From contig CM031563.1 in the NCBI GenBank assembly GCA_018466975.1, positions 620,001-684,000 of the forward strand: DNA of 64,000 nucleotides, given 5' to 3'. The notes under the pieces were generated by a model. It saw only the letters and a list, made by a program, of their open reading frames with translations. It did not search any database and was not told the origin of the DNA. A program made the position numbers and the translations under genes. Position 1 is the first letter of the stretch. Every line of letters begins with the position of its first letter. This document shows positions 1 to 10,667 of this stretch, piece after piece. Source of the DNA: Sparassis latifolia (lineage: Eukaryota > Basidiomycota > Agaricomycetes > Polyporales > Sparassidaceae).

Positions 1-243
1 TAGATGCGACTTTAGATGCTTGCAATATTAGAATATGTTTAGTTAAATTTACAATAATTTGCCTCCGATAACAAAGACATAACAGTGGTGTCAAATAGTC
101 AGCCTTTGAGCACTGCAATATAATATAGTCGTGTTTGCGGAGACAGTTTTTCATGAGTCTAAGTCTCAATAGTTGACAGGTAGTCTGTGTGTGCGATATG
201 CTTGCACACAAAGGCCAAGTAATGCCTTTAGTTTTATAAGTGT

Positions 244-1038
244 TCAACTTATATTGCAAAATATCTTTAAATTATGATCAGTGTCCAAGTTGTTGGAGTG
301 CAATCTGTCTCTGATCTCTGCAAGGGACGATGCTAATATCCTGCTATTTAATGGTATGTCTCTTCCTGTAAGAGCAAACACCAGTACTCTGTCATTCCAC
401 AGTATGTCTCTTTTTGTGACAGTGAACATCAGTGCCCTGCCATTCCATGTCAAGTTACTTTTAAAGGTGGACAGCAGTACCCAGGTGGTAGTAAATAGTA
501 GAAAATCGTCTGCAGAAGCATTCCATGGCACATCTCTTTCTGTGAGGGTGGATGCCAGTACCCTGTCATTACATGGCACGTCACTTTCAAAGGTGGATGC
601 CAGTACCCAGGTGGTAGTAAATAGTATAAAATCATCTGCAGCAGCATTACATGGCCTATCTCTTTTTGCAAGGGTGGATGCCAGTACCCTGCCATTACAT
701 GGCACGTCTTTTTCTGTGAGGGTGTACGCCAGTACCGTGCCATTAAATGGCACATCTCTTTCTGTGAGGGTGTATGCCAGTACCCTGTCATTTAATGACA
801 CATCTCTTTCTGTGAGGGTGGATGCCAGTACCCTGCCATTAAATGGCTCGTCTCTTTCAAAGGTGGATGCTAGTACCCCAGTGGTAGTAGACAGTATAAA
901 ACCATCTGCAGAAGTAAGTGCCGATGATAAGCTGTTAAATAATGCTACATTACCTGCTGTATCAACTAATGGATGCTGTAGATAGCATGCTGGATATATG
1001 TAGACAGCAATGGCAAGCAGCCAAAGAAGAAGTAACAT
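244..1038 (-). CDS. Putative secreted protein built of 16-residue repeats
   Basis: An open frame of 264 codons on the minus strand. I start it at the ATG at 1038, because that Met opens a hydrophobic stretch (MLLLLWLLAIAVYIYP) that looks like a signal peptide; the frame is open for 36 codons further upstream but without an ATG. After about 45 residues the protein becomes repeats of about 16 residues of the type VLASTLTERDVPxNGR. Two copies carry an inserted ADDFxLFTTTW segment. The repeat is encoded by a 48-bp DNA unit, a multiple of three, so the frame stays open (and so does the opposite strand at 281-985). No family is recognised. It may be a rapidly evolving secreted repeat protein, or simply a satellite that happens to be open. 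Confidence 0.3.
   Translation of the reverse strand: MLLLLWLLAIAVYIYPACYLQHPLVDTAGNVALFNSLSSALTSADGFILSTTTGVLASTFERDEPFNGRVLASTLTERDVSLNDRVLAYTLTERDVPFNGTVLAYTLTEKDVPCNGRVLASTLAKRDRPCNAAADDFILFTTTWVLASTFESDVPCNDRVLASTLTERDVPWNASADDFLLFTTTWVLLSTFKSNLTWNGRALMFTVTKRDILWNDRVLVFALTGRDIPLNSRILASSLAEIRDRLHSNNLDTDHNLKIFCNIS
335..890. repeat. Tandem repeat, 48-bp unit, about 10 copies
   Basis: Degenerate head-to-tail copies of a 48-bp unit, with recurring words such as gatgccagtaccctg and tctctttctgtgagggt. Two longer units contain an extra block around 480-520 and 600-650 (caggtggtagtaaatag). The unit length preserves reading frame on both strands. It forms most of the minus-strand open frame described separately. 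Confidence 0.8.
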
Positions 1039-1146
1039 AGTGGAGTATGCTTGATCAAATGGCCAGAGTTGATGGTGGTGGTTGTGTAGCAAGAAGCTAA
1101 GACTGCGGAACAGGCAGAGTTCAAAAATTTCGTTGATCTCATCCAA

Positions 1147-1816
1147 AAATATGTTATATTAACAGAATTTTTGAATTTAGCATTTTGGATTAGGCCTAGC
1201 TAAGGTCAGACTACAAATTTTGTACTCTCTGATGTTAATGAACTACTAGAGTTGGTGTTTCAAAGTGGTTGTAGTGAAAACCAACGCGACTTGCACAAAT
1301 AGAGCTCAACAAAAGTAGTACAGCAGCTACAAGAGGTTGGTGCATTATAGTTAGTGAAATAAGGGAAGCACACAGTAATTCTAGGATGTAGACCTTAGTG
1401 GTATTAAAATCTATGCATAACATAGTGCAGAATACTCTCTTAAACCAAGTAAATCTAAGTAAAACTGGCTGAGATACCTCAGTTTTGAATTAGAATGCTC
1501 AGCCTAAAGTGTAGAAAAATTGTAAAAATGCCAGTTAAATTGTTGAATAACCCTATAATATACATGTACATGTTAGATAGGGCCCCTTATTTATTACAAG
1601 CAGTACACATTGGAGAAACAAGCAGGAGTGAGAGAAAACAGAGAAATTAGATTGTAGCACTGCAGGAAGTGATTCTTATGTTTTGAAAGTAACGCCATCA
1701 AATTCAGCTTAAAAATACGGTCAGAATGCCTACCGGGTTCATCAAAATCCGAGCAGAATTGAGTGAACCACAAGCCTTGCAAGTTTGGCTGGAAGTACTT
1801 AAACTTGTCACATGTC
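1147..1816. other. AT-rich stretch without a recognised gene
   Basis: AT-rich sequence with only short open frames and no splice-linked coding pattern that I can support. I see no RNA gene or repeat here. Confidence 0.5.
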
Positions 1817-1930
1817 ACACAAGTTTCGCGCCACAGCGCCTATTTGGGCGTTAGTGACAAAAACTCGCGCTGCCACGTGATGCGCGAGTTTTTGTCGTCT
1901 CACTAACGCCCGTGTGAAACGTGACTTGTG
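1817..1930. repeat. GC-rich foldback element in AT-rich DNA
   Basis: Inverted arms at 1846-1870 and 1882-1911 (gggcgttagtga / tcactaacgccc, and acaaaaactcgcgc / gcgcgagtttttgt), separated by an 11-base loop that contains CACGTG. The right arm has a few extra bases. Weaker flanking complementarity (cacaagt / acttgtg) extends the structure to about 114 bp. The GC-rich hairpin stands out sharply from its AT-rich surroundings and resembles a small MITE or foldback insertion. I do not see a clear target duplication. Confidence 0.6.
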
Positions 1931-2600
1931 GCTGGAGCAAACACTTACAATAAAATCCGGAAAAATCGCACGAATACCAGGAAAATTGTGACATGATGTA
2001 AGCTCCTTAGAAACTCATACTAGATGTCATCCTAGGTGTCAGTAGACAGTATAGCATGCCGTTATAGTGGTAACTAGGCAGTCTTGTAGGTTATTCTAAG
2101 GTTCTTACAAACCAATACTAGAGGGTGTACTAGAATTCAATAAATGGCATAATACGATGTTGTAGAAGGCTTACTAAACATTACTAGACAACATACTAGG
2201 AGGTCAATATAACACTTTGTAGTGTATTGTAATCGTCAACTAGCAGTTAATGGTATACTTGACTATTGTAAGCATCTTGCAGATAGTGTACTAGAACACT
2301 ACTATAGGTTACTGAAGACTCTTACAAAGTGATACCAGGTGACTGTTGTAAGCTTATTACAAACTGATAATAATGAGTACATTAGGAACCAGCACAATAG
2401 GTTATTGTTGACTTACTGAATATTACTAGACAATATACTAAGAGTCAGTAGGCGACTTTGTAAACTATTATAAGGCTCTTCTAAACTCACACTATGCAGT
2501 ATAATGGGATATTGTAGGACACTTACTGGACATAATTAGATCACATACTAAAAGTTAGTATATAATATAATAAAATTTTCTTGTATAGATTTTAATACAT
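1931..2600. repeat. Degenerate AT-rich repeat zone
   Basis: Loosely repeated words (tactaga, cttactaaacattactaga, aatatactaggagtcagta, ttgtaggttattgtaag) recur at irregular spacing, for instance near 2170-2210 and 2410-2450. This looks like an old, decayed tandem array leading into the better-preserved minisatellite downstream. No coding potential is visible. Confidence 0.5.
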
Positions 2601-2619
2601 TGTTATACACAGATTTGTA

Positions 2620-3990
2620 AGTTTCTAGTGCTATTTTTTGAAGTGATTCTTATAGGCACATTTGTAACAGTTTATAGGGTCATTTTTTGTAGTGATTCTT
2701 ATAGGCACATTAGCAACATTTGTTGTAATGATTCTTGTAGACACAGTTGTAGTAGTTTCTAGGGTCAATTTTTGTATTGATTCTTATACGCACATTTGTA
2801 ACAGTTTCTAGTGCTATTTTTTGTAGTGATTCATATTTATACGTACATTTGTAATAGCTTCTAGGGTCATTTTTTGTAGTGATTATTATAGGCACATTTG
2901 TAATAGCTTCTAGGGTCATTTTTTGTAGTGATTCTTATAGGCATGTTGGTAATAGTTTTTAGGGTCATTTTTTGTAGTGATTCTTATAAGTGCATTTGTA
3001 ATAACTTCTAGGGTCGTTTTTGTAGTGATTCTTATAGGCACGTTAGTAACATTTTTTGTAGTGATTCTTATATGCACATTTGTAACAGTTTGTAGTGTCA
3101 TTTTTTGTAGTGATTCTTATAGGCAAATTTGTAACAGTTTGTCGTGTGATTCTTATAGACAAATTTGTAATAGTTTCTAGTGTCATTTTTTGTAGTGATT
3201 CTTATAGACAAATTTGTAATAGTTTCTAGTGTCATTTTTTTGTAGTGATTCTTATAGATACATTTGTAATAGTTTCTAGTGCAATTTTTTGTAGTGATTC
3301 TTATATGCACATTTGTAACAGTTTCTGGTGTCATTTTTTATAGTGATTCTTATAGGCAAATTTGTAACAGTTTGTAGTGTCATTTTTTGTAGTGATTCTT
3401 ATAGGCATATTTGTAATAGTTTCTAGTGTCATTTTTTGTAGTGATTCTTATAGGCATATTTGTAACAGTCTCTAGTCTCATTTTTTGTAATGATTCTTAT
3501 AGGCATATTTGTAATAGTTTCTAGTGTCATTTTTTGTAGTGATTCTTATAGGCATGTTGGTAACATTTTTTGTAGTGATTCTTATATGCACATTTGTAAT
3601 AGTTTCGAGGGTCATTTTTTGTAGTGATTCTTATAAGTGCATTTGTAACAGTTTGTAGTCTCATTCTTTGTAGTGATTCTTATAGGCACATTTGTAGTAG
3701 TTTCTCGAGGCATTTTTTCGTAATTCTTACAGGCACATTGGTAACATTTTTTGTAGTGATTCTTATAGACATATTTGTAACAGTTTCTAAGGTTATTATT
3801 TGTAGTAATTCTTGTAAACACATTTGTAACAGTTTTAGGGTCATTTTTTGTAGTGATTCTTATAGGCATATTTGTAACAGTTTCTAGTGTCATTTTTTTA
3901 ATGATTCTCATAGGCACATTGATAACATTTTTATAGTGATTCTTGTAGGCACATTTGTAATAGTTTCTCGCATTATTTTTTGCAGTCCTT
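2620..3990. repeat. Minisatellite, about 49-bp unit, roughly 27 copies
   Basis: Head-to-tail copies of a unit running approximately cattttttgtagtgattc, ttataggcacatttgtaa, then cagtttctagtgt. Successive copies lie mostly 49 bp apart (for example 2875, 2924, 2973, 3022), with some shorter units of about 35 bp. Because 49 is not a multiple of three, the repeated peptides (CAYKNHYKK, RITTKNDP, LETVTNVP) cycle through all three frames on the minus strand. The open frames here are therefore by-products of the repeat and not genes. Confidence 0.9.
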
Positions 3991-4628
3991 CTAGGAATTG
4001 TAACTTCAAAGGCTTCTAACTTTTTCAATATGAGCAAGTGTATTTTGAGCTCAGAAATCTTATAAAAAAGGCGAAAGAAAGCGAAAAAATTAAAGACGTG
4101 GCCTAGATAACTATGTAAGTCAGTTCCCAAATTAGGAAACTGACTAAGCAGGTCTTCTTGCCGTTCACCTCAGTGTTGCAAAAGTGGTTTATCACTCAAA
4201 TCTTAATGAAATTGAATGTTCTAAAGTGCTAACTAGGTCTATTTTTGATTTCAATTCAATAGTGATGGTTACAATGCATCAAACTCAGTACAACACTCCA
4301 TCGAAGGTAATTTCAATGTTCCCTAACATATAGCTGTTATCTGTTATCTAATCTAAGCGCTACAGCCATGCATCTGATGATGGTTATTTATACAAGTCGC
4401 GCTGGTTTTCAATACAACTGTTTTGAATGTCTACCTATAGTCAACTTGTAGTTGGGTAAGAAGAGTTATTAGAATGTTTGTAGCTAAGTTCTACCTCTAG
4501 GATTTTCCCACAGTTTGGGGAAAAGTGCATCACGGTTCAGGTCAGCCTCCAAAGGCCCACCGCTTATAAGAACGATTCTCTTCGTACCTCAGGAATCGTA
4601 ACATTCTTTCTTCTGACAATTGACATAG
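3991..4628. other. Unassigned, AT-rich flank of the minisatellite
   Basis: No gene recognised. The 5' exon(s) of the gene that follows may lie in the last 150 bases (a possible exon follows the acceptor-like ttcccacag near 4512), but I cannot establish them. Confidence 0.4.
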
Positions 4629-5644
4629 CTCCATGGTTTGAAGTGCCGTGTCGGTGTGGAGGGCTTCTTCTGCCTTGTGCGCAACACGACCGACTTCCAC
4701 ATGCCCCCGCGCTGGTACTTCAGCTCGCAGAAACTTGATAAGTACCTGCGTGGTGCAATCAAGAAGGGTTGGGACCCTGCCAATATCGGTGCATTGGCAG
4801 AGGCCTTTGCAGTGGCCGGCTGCGATTTTATGTGTGAGTTTATCCTGATTCTTATCTCCCCTTTGGCTAACGAGTTACCTAGCTTTCCTGAGAACTTCGA
4901 AATCAAAGGCCGACTGGTTGAAGGGAGAAATTTGCGACAAGATCAATACCATGCTCGGTGAGTTAGTATGTACTGGTTAATGAGACGTACTAATATTTGA
5001 GGAACATAGTGGAGATCACCGGGAACAGCAAAGTGGTTATGAACTATGTCAACTACGAGAGGGATATCGTACTCAAATATGGCATCACGTTGCAAGGATG
5101 GACTCACGAGAAGTGGGTGAACCCCTCTGACCTCAGCACCAGCCTTCCTCCTCTTCGTACTCTCCTGGCAGCACTGGAGAGCGGCACCTGCAAGTTTGAA
5201 CAACTGACATCAGAGGAGCTGAAGAAGAGGACAGAGGAATATGATCAGAAAGTAGCCGCAGGAGAGGCCATCGCTCGAAAGAAGAGGAAGGATACAGGCG
5301 GGAAGCATGCTGGGATGAGGCAGAAGCGTCGTGCGGAGGCTGAAGATGCAGATGCAGATATGGAGGATGACGACGATGACGAGGTAAATGAGGAGGAGGT
5401 GCTGAGTGCCCGCACCGGTGAGAAGAGGCCCTCCGATGACGCAAACACCAGTGAGCAGAGGCCCTCTGATGACGCAAACACCGGTGAGCAGAGGCCCTCC
5501 AATGACACGAATACCGGCGAGAAGAGGCCCTCCGATGACGCAAATGCCGGCAGCAGCAAGAGGCAGCCTTCGAAACATCGACGCAAGACAAGTTCGTGCA
5601 CCCCAAAGAGCGCGAAGACCATCCCAAGCGATGCGGACGACTGA
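4629..5644 (+). CDS. Basidiomycete-restricted hypothetical protein, 5' end unresolved
   Basis: Three exons are well supported: about 4629-4833, 4883-4957 and 5010-5644. The splice sites (GTGAGT/TAG, GTGAGT/TAG) and phases join cleanly. The protein carries the block NTTDFHMPPRWYFSSQKLDKYL, then WDPANIGALAEAFAVAGCDF, RTSKSKADWLKGEI, VMNYVNYERDIV and LQGWTHEKWVNPSDLSTSLP. From memory, these blocks recur in a family that is abundant in Agaricomycete genomes and has no known function. The tail is lysine/acid-rich with four imperfect 12-residue repeats (GEKRPSDDANT type), probably nuclear. There is no ATG in frame in the first exon: a stop lies at 4626, so either an upstream exon exists in the repeat zone or the gene is 5'-truncated. 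Confidence 0.6.
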
Positions 5645-6002
5645 TCGTATGCACTCAAGTGTCAATGCGGAGGCCAATTTCCTTGCGACCATCTCTTGTC
5701 TGCTCCCGCCCTGTTACTTCCATCATCCTCTATTCCTCAACTTCCACTCTTTGCTATCGCACCTCGTGAATGGCACCATATACTGTTTCCGCCTTCAATC
5801 TCCTGGCTCTGCTGGACATTACTTCGGTTATGTCTCATTCTAGCTCTCCTCTAGTGAACACTTGCTGCATTCCTCCTGTCTGATACCTGTTAATGTACTT
5901 ACCTTGTTTTTAACGAGATTTTCCGTAGATTTTCCAATTGATTCAATGACTCAGATAGTTTATTGATGATATAAGGGAAGTAAGTGGTTTACATAAGCCA
6001 CT

Positions 6003-6304
6003 AAACCAGTATAATGTGAGTTGAATGTCGAGGCCAACGTCCTACGCTGTGAGCGGGCGGCGGCAGCGACGCGGATGCGTGGGAAGTTGAATTTGGAAAG
6101 AAGCGTGCGGCGGGAGGGCAGAGGGTGGCTTCCAGAGTGCCCGACGGGAGGACTAGACCAATATAGTGTGTGTTAGTGTCGTGGCCAATGTCCTGCGCTG
6201 TGAGGCGGGCGGCAGCAGCGACGCGGCGGCGTGGGAAGCTGAATTTGGAAAGAAGCGTGCGGCGGGAGGGCGGAGGGCGGCTTCCAGAGTGCCCGACGGG
6301 AGGA
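6003..6304. repeat. Tandem duplication of a 150-bp GC-rich block
   Basis: Two direct copies, about 6003-6152 and 6157-6304. They share cgacgcgg, cgtgggaag, tgaatttggaaagaagcgtg, cggcgggaggg and cttccagagtgcccgacggg. They differ by scattered substitutions and small indels. Open frames cross both copies on either strand but show no recognisable protein. Confidence 0.75.
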
Positions 6305-6482
6305 GGCACGTGCTTGATGGCGGGGAGCGGCCAAGGCGCTCGTCGGGAGGTGGCGGGAACCGGCTCGTCGGCACCGCCAACGATGCCGGTGGGAGATAGC
6401 CGGCATCCGACGCGCAGGATTGCTCAAAGTACCCACACTCTCCAGCACTTTCTCCACGGGTAAGAGGATAAGAGGGATCTAC

Positions 6483-6528
6483 ACTAATTAGGCGGCACAC
6501 GTGCACCCGTGTGATGCCACTAATTAGT
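6483..6528. repeat. Hairpin with palindromic ends and an E-box core
   Basis: ACTAATTAG at the left end and CTAATTAGT at the right end enclose gcggcacacg / cgtgtgatgcc. The stem has a short loop and a CACGTG hexamer. It lies about 240 bases beyond the 3' end of the PIP-motif gene. It could be a terminator-like or regulatory structure, or a small insertion. Confidence 0.5.
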
Positions 6529-6765
6529 AGCTGATCGTGGGATGATTAGGTGAAACAGCAACAAGTCCCAGGATGCCAAACCTAGTTTGCACACCAGAGC
6601 GGAGCAATTTCGAGGACATGGAAGCGTCAGAACGGAATGCACTGTACCACGTACGCACTTCGCACATTCGATAGCAAACCAAGTAAGGGATAACTACAAA
6701 GAGAAGGATAAGGTACCGATAGACGAACGTACAGTAGCTCAAATAGAAAGTGTATAAGGATGTAA

Positions 6766-9700
6766 CTACTTTGATGTAAAGTAGCCGTCCAAGTTTCGCT
6801 GCTTAGCAGTGGAACGAAGGCCGGCGATACGCTGATAATGTAGGCGGATGGCAAGTTGCTGCAAGGCCGCTTTGGCGCGAGAGCGATCCAGGTGGGCTGC
6901 GCGAGTGTCCACTGATAAAATTCCATGATTAGAATCGGTTGGAGAAGCGAAGATGGGCGACAAACGTACCGATTTTCCCGTGAAGACCCTCCAGCAGAAT
7001 CCTAATTTGCTCCAACGGTTGCTTCTCCTTCCCGTTTCCCTTCGTCTTGGCGTCGTCGAGGCTATCCTCAAATTTCATAGACACAGACTCCTTCTGTGCT
7101 ACCTGTTTCTCCTCCGCAACGTACAAGTCGACACTCGTCAGCACTTTGCTCAGTATATCAACGTGGCAGGCAAGGTCCTCATAGAAGTCTTCATTATCCG
7201 AACTGCCCTGGATGTCGAACAAACCTTCGGACCCTGATGGTGGCGAAAGGAGCTCAATAAGCGGAGCAAGGGCGGGGAGGTGTGAGTACGACTCCTGGAA
7301 GGTTATTAGTTCTATGCGCACACACATCGCACACGTACGCGACTCACGATCGGTGGAATACCAGACTCCAGCAACAAGGAGTACGCGACCCATCTTGCTA
7401 TACGATTCGTATAAGGGGAACCGCCGATGACGAGGGAGAAAATATGCGCTTTGTTGACTGGGGTCAATGTCTTCGCGAAATCCACAATTTTAGCGCAGAT
7501 GTTTCTCTCCTAATCAGCACGTCAGAGTGACGTTGCGGACAGTTCAACACTTTTGACTCACAATAGCAGATGGTGCTTCGCTAACAGCCGCAATGGCATG
7601 GGCGAGATATTCAATAGCAACCGCAATATCTCTCTTCAACTGAGCTGACGCTGATGCATCTAAGCCAATGAGCAGCAGAGACAAAATAAAATCTGGGACG
7701 TCGTTGGGGGACAATGCTCTTTGCCTGGATCAAGGGTCAGGAAAGACTCGAAAAGTCATTACGATATGTAACTTACTGAGCAAATGTTGTAATCAGAGAC
7801 ACTAGACGATCGAGGCGTTCGGGCCTCAACGTGGCATCAACCGTAGAGGACTGGACGTTTGTTGAAAGATTCCATTCCTGAGCTTCCAGAGCATCCGGCT
7901 TGGCGCCTAGGTATGAAAGGGCGCTAACAACTAAGGAGAAAGGACAACCGGTAGAAAAATCAGGCTCTCTGTCTAAAGCGCATAGACGGAGTAACGCAAG
8001 ATGCGAAGGTCGAGCGAGAGATGCATTCGATACAGCTAGCAGAAGATAAAAGTGATGGGTAGATAACCACGCAAAGACGATGAATAGAGACAACACACCA
8101 ATTTGGAATAACCATGGCAGGAGGTACGAAAGGACTTGTCGCCCTAAAAGGGACAAAACGCCGGAGTTTATAGCAGCAGTCAACTGTTGCTCATCTAATT
8201 AATCTTTGTCAGCCCTTCCCGCCACCCTTATGTAAAGGAGGGGGAGATACACACCACCACTATCGACAAAACGCCGCAACAAAAAGATGATGGGATGACC
8301 ATTGCTAGCCAGACCTGAAGGAAGGGAAGGAAGAGCGCTTTCCACTTGCATGTCGTCGTCTGCCTTCCCACCTGGCGAGTCTTCGGGACTTTCCCAGAGA
8401 GGTACACCAACCACACGCTGCTTCTTCTTACCCTTCGTGATAGTATAGTTGTTCTTGCGATCGTTGGCCAGGATCTTGCCTACTGCTTTACCGCCCTTCG
8501 CGCCTAGAATCTTCTCGCAATCCGCCTCCTCCAAATCTTCGTCTGCACTCTCGGTCTCACCTTCTGCCTTGGCCGCGGCGTCGGCAGGCACAGGGCTTGA
8601 CGACTTCAGGGTGAGACCTCGTGCACCCTGCTGCACGACCTGCATCGCCGCGTCCTCATCCGCCCAGGCAGGGTCAGCATCCGATTCTTCCTCTGCATCC
8701 ATCTCCAGCCTCATCTCCAGCTTTGACTGTGACGGGGACGAAGCCGCGGCTTCAGCAGCAAGTAAGGCCTTCGACCCATTCCCGCGTTTGTCAGCTAGTC
8801 GCTTTTCCTTCAATAGTTGCTCTAATGGATCGACTGCTCTCCGTGGTTTGCGAACAGAATGGGCGGCCGGCGTCAATGGAGACTTTGACACAGCAGGTTT
8901 TGGTCCAAGGAATTTGCGACGGAGGTTGTATCGCGCTGATTGACGCTGTGGTTGGGGGGAGCTGTCTAGGTTTGAGAGAGGTGAGGAGGACAGGCCGGGC
9001 ATTCGACTACTGACCACACTGTAAGATGTTAGAGCCACACAACTGAGGGCTTGCCGAGACTTACGCTTTCCCTTTGCCCCTAATGTTCGTCATCAGTTGG
9101 AGAAAGCCGTCATCTTCGTCACTGCTGCTCTCCAAGTCTTTGAACTCCAAAGGTACATCCTGATCAGAACTTTCATCATCTCTCGCTTCCGCTTGGGCCC
9201 TGATGTCGGCTACGATCTGCGCTGTTTTAGTCTCCATACTCAGGGCCACAGGAGTGGGAGGCCGTGGGGGTAGATCTAGAGGCGGAGGTGAAATAGAAAG
9301 ATAATCTGCAGAAATAGGTGCGGGAGGGGCAGATGCAGCTGCTGGCAAAGTCGCAGGTAAGACACCCGCATCGGATGTTGGTGCTTCCCAGTGCGATGAG
9401 GACAATGTGGACCGAGAACTTCGCAGATGCAAGAGCGTGCTGACTTCTGCCTCGGAGCGCGGAGTGACAGAGCCCTTAGTTAGCTCAACAGTGGGTAGAG
9501 GTACAGAATCTGCCATGGCGACGTCGGGATCCGTCTGCATCTCTGGTTCGGTGAAGTGAGTGAAGTGATCCTCCGGCGGGAACTGCTCTAAGATGGGCTC
9601 GGCGGGCACCGCTTCCTGTCTCCACTTGTGAACGCTCTCCTTCACCTCCTGCGGATTTTTCACGGCAGCCTTTGGCACACATAGCTCCTGTTCGTCCGAC

Positions 9701-10473
9701 TGACTGCTCGGTATCAACTCCTCGACGTCTGCATCGTTACCCGAGCTCGGTGCATCTGGCATGGGTTCCGGAGACGATAGACGCGCCTTCTTGAAAGGTG
9801 AAGACTTCCTGTGGGATTCGACTCTGCCACGCAATGAGGGGACATTGTCCTTGGGTGCCAGGGGTCGGGCGGGAGGAGACGCGACTGCGCTGCGCGAGGA
9901 AGGCGGTTGCCGCGAAACATAAACAGGCTCCTGAGCAGGCTCGTCTTCGGAGTCGTCATGTTTGCGCTTCACCGGGGGTTTTGTCTTGGACATCGTGAGC
10001 CGCTGACGACGTTGAGGTCGTGCTGGAGCTTCCGAAGATGACAAAAACACGGAACGCGGTCTGAGTATTCTGACAGGAGCAGGTACGGAGTGCACGTTAT
10101 GCGAGTTGGTTTTCGATTCTGACACGGAGTCACTGGAGATGGTAATGTGTGAGCGTGAAGTACTGGCGGCGGGGCCAGCTGAAATAGAGGCGGAATCTGA
10201 GGAGATGACGATCGGCTTGTCTACGTGACCTCGATCCGAGGAATTGGAAACAACGATGACTTCACGGCCACCACGCATGGGAGCAGTGGCCTTTGAAGTA
10301 GCCTTGCCTGTGGGTCTAGGTAGGCTTTCCCTGGGTCGGAATCCCTTAGACGGACCTGACTGCGAAGAAGTGGGGGTTGATGTTGTGAAGAGAGAGGCGA
10401 CGACCTCATGAAGCTTGCGTTGAGAAGGATCGCCAGACTTCCTGCGGCCATTTTGTCTTGAATTTTTGGACAT
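6766..10473 (-). CDS. Large nuclear-type protein with a C-terminal PIP-box
   Basis: Eight exons, read from the minus strand: 9065-10473, 8255-9018, 8099-8194, 7777-8035, 7562-7724, 7348-7509, 6970-7294, 6766-6911. All phases agree and give 1107 residues. I start at the ATG at 10473 (MSKNSRQNGRRKSGD). The N-terminal 600 residues are low-complexity, rich in Ser/Pro and charged clusters. The C-terminal 470 residues are mainly helical and leucine-rich (LSLLGRQVLSYLLPWLF, ALLRLCALD, DVPDFILSLLLIGLDA, RWVAYSLLLES), compatible with HEAT-like repeats. The last residues are QRNLDGYFTSK, a textbook PCNA-interacting (PIP) motif. Architecture recalls genome-maintenance scaffolds (WAPL-like or SLF2/Nse6 CANIN-like), but I cannot assign a family. 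Confidence 0.7.
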
Positions 10474-10667
10474 CGCGCTGTCGTTGAGCGGAAGACGCGA
10501 GCGTGACTCGCTGTCACAGTCGCGAACATAACGCGTCCCGGTACCTCGGACATCAGTAGCACACAGGTGGACCCCGCTCACTGCCACTATGGACACAGTT
10601 GCTGAGAATAATATACAGCACACGCTGCCGTCTACTGCAAGAAATCAATCTGTGCTACATTCATGAC
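10474..10667. promoter_or_regulatory. Shared divergent promoter region
   Basis: A 194-bp gap separates the ATG of the PIP-motif gene (minus) from that of the Dsc4-like gene (plus). Both promoters and 5' leaders must fit here. No clear TATA box is visible. Confidence 0.5.

Larger units (their letters stand above)
5645..6765. other. Intergenic region with duplicated block and hairpin
   Basis: No gene recognised. It holds the 3' flank of the upstream gene, a tandem duplication at 6003-6304 and a hairpin at 6483-6528, both listed separately. Confidence 0.5.

Noticed and set aside
281..985. Plus-strand 234-codon frame overlapping the 48-bp repeats
   Set aside because: The repeat period keeps all strands open. 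The minus-strand frame has the signal peptide, so this one is probably its shadow.
2710..4130. Several minus- and plus-strand open frames of 60-170 codons with YKNHYKK-type repeats
   Set aside because: They are produced by the 49-bp minisatellite, whose period rotates the frame. No start, signal or splice structure supports a protein.
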